Shown here piece after piece: positions 5,317 through 6,731 of a stretch of DNA of 6,731 nucleotides. The DNA is taken from NCBI GenBank assembly GCA_046728935.1, contig JBKPFS010000081.1, positions 1 to 6,731 on the forward strand, read 5' to 3'. The position numbers and the translations under genes are program-made. Source of the DNA: DATAFO01 sp046728935 (GTDB lineage: Bacteria > Actinomycetota > Thermoleophilia > Solirubrobacterales > 70-9). Below the pieces are notes generated by a model. It saw only the letters and a program-made list of their open reading frames with translations, was not told the origin of the DNA and ran no database searches. How positions within the stretch are numbered: position 1 is the stretch's first letter; each line of letters opens with the position of its first letter.

Positions 5317-5616
5317 CGCTTCACCGAGGATGAGGAGCGTGCGCGCGACTTCGCCGCCGCGCAGAATCACGGCGTCATCCCGGACGACGGGCGCCAGCGC
5401 AGGCCTCTGTCCTCTATCACCGTGCCCGCGCTCGTGATCCACCGCACGGCGGATCCGATGTTCCCGCTCGGGCACGGCGAGGCACTGGCGGAACAGATCC
5501 CCGACGCAAGCCTGCTGGTGCTCGAGGGAGCCGGCCCCGGGGTCGATCGAGCCGACTGGGAGGTCATCGCCGCCGCGATCCTCGTCCACACCGAAATCGA
5601 CGAGACGAGGCGATGA
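5317..5616 (+). pseudogene. Alpha/beta-hydrolase remnant (C-terminal third, catalytic His lost)
   Basis: One open frame encodes about 99 residues beginning near RFTEDEERARDFAAAQNHG. It continues with the hydrolase C-terminus: VPALVIHRTADPMFPLGHG, then SLLVLEGAGPGVDRADW, ending with TGA at 5614-5616. In alpha/beta hydrolases this part holds the catalytic Asp (TAD, codon 5452-5454) and the catalytic His in a GAGHG-type loop. Here that His is Pro (CCC at 5536-5538, one base from CAC), and the glycine of the IHG motif is Arg (5443-5445). The nucleophile Ser and about 170-200 N-terminal residues are absent, because the homology begins right at the LysR stop. The only early start is a GTG at 5422, giving 64 residues. 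This is best read as a decayed gene cut by a deletion or rearrangement. Its stop overlaps the methyltransferase start as ATGA. Confidence 0.8.
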
Positions 5617-6425
5617 GCCAGCCACGCAAGCCCGCGCCGTCGAGCGCAGCCAGCGAAGGGCCCGACTGGAGCGCCCGCGCGACAGCCTGGGCGGAGCTCT
5701 GGGGAGACCTCGGGATGCCAGCCTTCGAGGCGGTGGCCGATGCGACCGGGATCAGTCGGAGCACCCGCGTCCTCGACATCGGCTGCGGCAGCGGCGAGTT
5801 CTCCCGGCTGGCGGCAGCGCGTGGTGCTCTCGTCAGCGGCATCGACGCCGCCGAGGGGATGATCGAGATCGCCCGCCGGCTCGTTCCGGGCGCCGATCTC
5901 CGCGTCGGCGCGATGGAGCGCCTGCCCTGGGACGAGGACACCTTCGACGTCGTCGCGGGGTTCAACGCATTTCAGTTCGCCGCGGACATGATCGTCGCCC
6001 TGCGCGAGGCCAAGCGCGTTGCCCGCGCCGGCGGCCAGGTCGCGATCTGCAACTGGGGCCGGCCGCAGGATCGCGAGCTGGCCGCGGTCTTCAGCCCGCT
6101 GCGCGAGCTTGAGCCGCCTCCCGAGCCGGGGCCGCCGCAGCCCGACCCGGCGGCGATCGGCGAGCCAGGGGTGCTCGAGGACCTCGCCCGCAGGGCCCGT
6201 CTCGAGCCGGGACGGGCCGGGGAAGTCGATGTGCCCTACGCGGCGCCCGATCAGGCCACGCTCGAGCGTGCGCTCCTCGCCGGCGCCGGCTTTCTCTCGG
6301 CGATCGATCACTCGGGCGAGGAGGCGGTGCGGAGGACGATCACGCATGCCGCCGCCCCGTTCAGGCAGCCGGACGGCTCCTACCTGTTCCGAAACAAGTT
6401 CAGGTACCTCATCGCGCACGCATAG
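5613..6425 (+). CDS. Class I SAM-dependent methyltransferase
   Basis: The 270-residue protein carries a Rossmann-type methyltransferase domain. Motif I is VLDIGCGSGEFSRLAA (residues 53-68), the acidic residue at the end of strand 2 is Asp78 in GIDAAEGMIEIAR, motif II/III-like segments are GAMERLPWDEDTFDVVAGFNAFQF (99-122), and the later strand is RAGGQVAICNWG. This is the UbiE/COG2226-like small-molecule methyltransferase class. The substrate is not predictable, and the C-terminal half, including a proline-rich stretch near 167-177, is not diagnostic. It is cytosolic. The start is set by the ATGA overlap with the upstream hydrolase remnant, which suggests the two were once co-translated with an intact hydrolase. 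It may now be read through from the LysR transcript. The gene itself looks intact. Confidence 0.9.
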   Translation: MSQPRKPAPSSAASEGPDWSARATAWAELWGDLGMPAFEAVADATGISRSTRVLDIGCGSGEFSRLAAARGALVSGIDAAEGMIEIARRLVPGADLRVGAMERLPWDEDTFDVVAGFNAFQFAADMIVALREAKRVARAGGQVAICNWGRPQDRELAAVFSPLRELEPPPEPGPPQPDPAAIGEPGVLEDLARRARLEPGRAGEVDVPYAAPDQATLERALLAGAGFLSAIDHSGEEAVRRTITHAAAPFRQPDGSYLFRNKFRYLIAHA

Positions 6426-6433
6426 CTCGCACG

Positions 6434-6592
6434 CTGCGTGCCGAGCGGGCACGACTTGGAAGCCGCGGTATCGCCGTCACCGATATGGATAAGGCGCGCG
6501 ACGAGAAGGGCATCTTCCGCGATGAGGGTCCCTACATCGCCTGGTTCGAGGACCCGGCCGGCAACGTGCTCTCCGTCCCGCAGGAGAAGTAG
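6434..6592 (+). pseudogene. VOC/glyoxalase-domain remnant (C-terminal half module)
   Basis: A frame ending with TAG at 6590-6592 encodes LRAERARLGSRGIAVTDMD and then a typical VOC C-terminus, GPYIAWFEDPAGNVLSVPQ. In VOC proteins the 'ARL-x-RG' helix and the 'xWFxDPxGNxLxLxQ' strand form the last third of the domain. No upstream homology remains, because eight bases before this stretch is the methyltransferase stop. The only ATG in frame (6485) would give 35 residues, too few for a fold. It is therefore a decapitated gene. The sequence differs from the intact VOC gene at 3166-3558, so it is not a recent duplicate of it. Confidence 0.7.
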
Positions 6593-6731
6593 ATCCGGCC
6601 TGGACTGGGGGCAAACCAGTATCGCCGCTGCGACCGCTCGCTGCTGCACGCTCGCCGCTAGAGCGGGAGGCGACCACCGGGCTTGACCGTCTTCATCGTC
6701 AGCTGCGACACGGTGCGGGCGACCCCGGGCA
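6593..6731. other. Window end with no certain gene
   Basis: No plus-strand coding signal, hairpin or repeat is evident. On the minus strand a frame open from the window edge ends with TAG at 6658-6660 and reads ARTVSQLTMKTVKPGGRLPL at its end, which looks protein-like and could be the C-terminus of a gene entering from the right. I do not recognise the family, and 23 residues are too few for a confident call. Confidence 0.3.

Noticed and set aside
5367..6452. Minus-strand ORF of 361 residues opposite the methyltransferase
   Set aside because: The plus strand carries clear SAM-binding motifs, while the minus frame has no motif and shadow-like composition.
1..6731. CRISPR arrays, tRNA or rRNA genes, transposases, attachment sites
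   Set aside because: I looked for regularly spaced direct repeats, tRNA-like cloverleafs, transposase motifs and terminal inverted repeats and found none.

Overview
The window is high-GC DNA with dense, tightly packed genes and strong G/C preference at third codon positions. Protein families and style point to an actinobacterium (Actinomycetota, possibly Thermoleophilia-like). The lineage is an inference, because no RNA gene or lineage marker is present.

Layout. Positions 1-291 (+) hold the 3' end of a FAD-linked oxidase with a berberine-bridge-type C-terminus. A gap of about 160 bp follows, then a small unrecognised ORF (450-746, +). That ORF converges on a large minus-strand cluster, with a GC-rich hairpin (753-780) near the junction. 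The minus-strand cluster (4306 down to 830) reads as one six-gene operon: DJ-1/PfpI (Hsp31-like) protein, VOC/glyoxalase protein, membrane-anchored antibiotic-biosynthesis-monooxygenase (ABM) protein, a damaged AHSA1/SRPBCC protein, a DUF2182 membrane protein and a DUF899 thioredoxin-like protein. Gaps are 1-18 nt, with one ATGA overlap. A LysR-type regulator (4410-5315, +) is transcribed divergently from a 103-bp intergenic region that holds a perfect ACCGAT-N5-ATCGGT inverted repeat. This is the classic layout of a LysR regulator controlling the adjacent operon.

Downstream of the LysR gene lies a headless alpha/beta-hydrolase remnant (about 5317-5616) that has lost its catalytic His (GAGHG-type motif now GAGPG). 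It overlaps by ATGA with an intact SAM-dependent methyltransferase (5613-6425). Directly after the methyltransferase is a headless VOC/glyoxalase remnant (about 6434-6592). The last ~140 bp hold nothing certain, apart from a possible minus-strand C-terminal stub.

How it may work: the operon families (Hsp31/DJ-1, VOC, ABM, DUF899) suggest handling of reactive carbonyls, electrophiles or oxidants, sensed by the LysR protein. This is inferred from families and context. The most notable features are the orderly LysR-controlled six-gene cassette and the evidence of erosion around it: a chimeric, frameshifted SRPBCC gene inside the operon and two C-terminal gene stumps on the other side.
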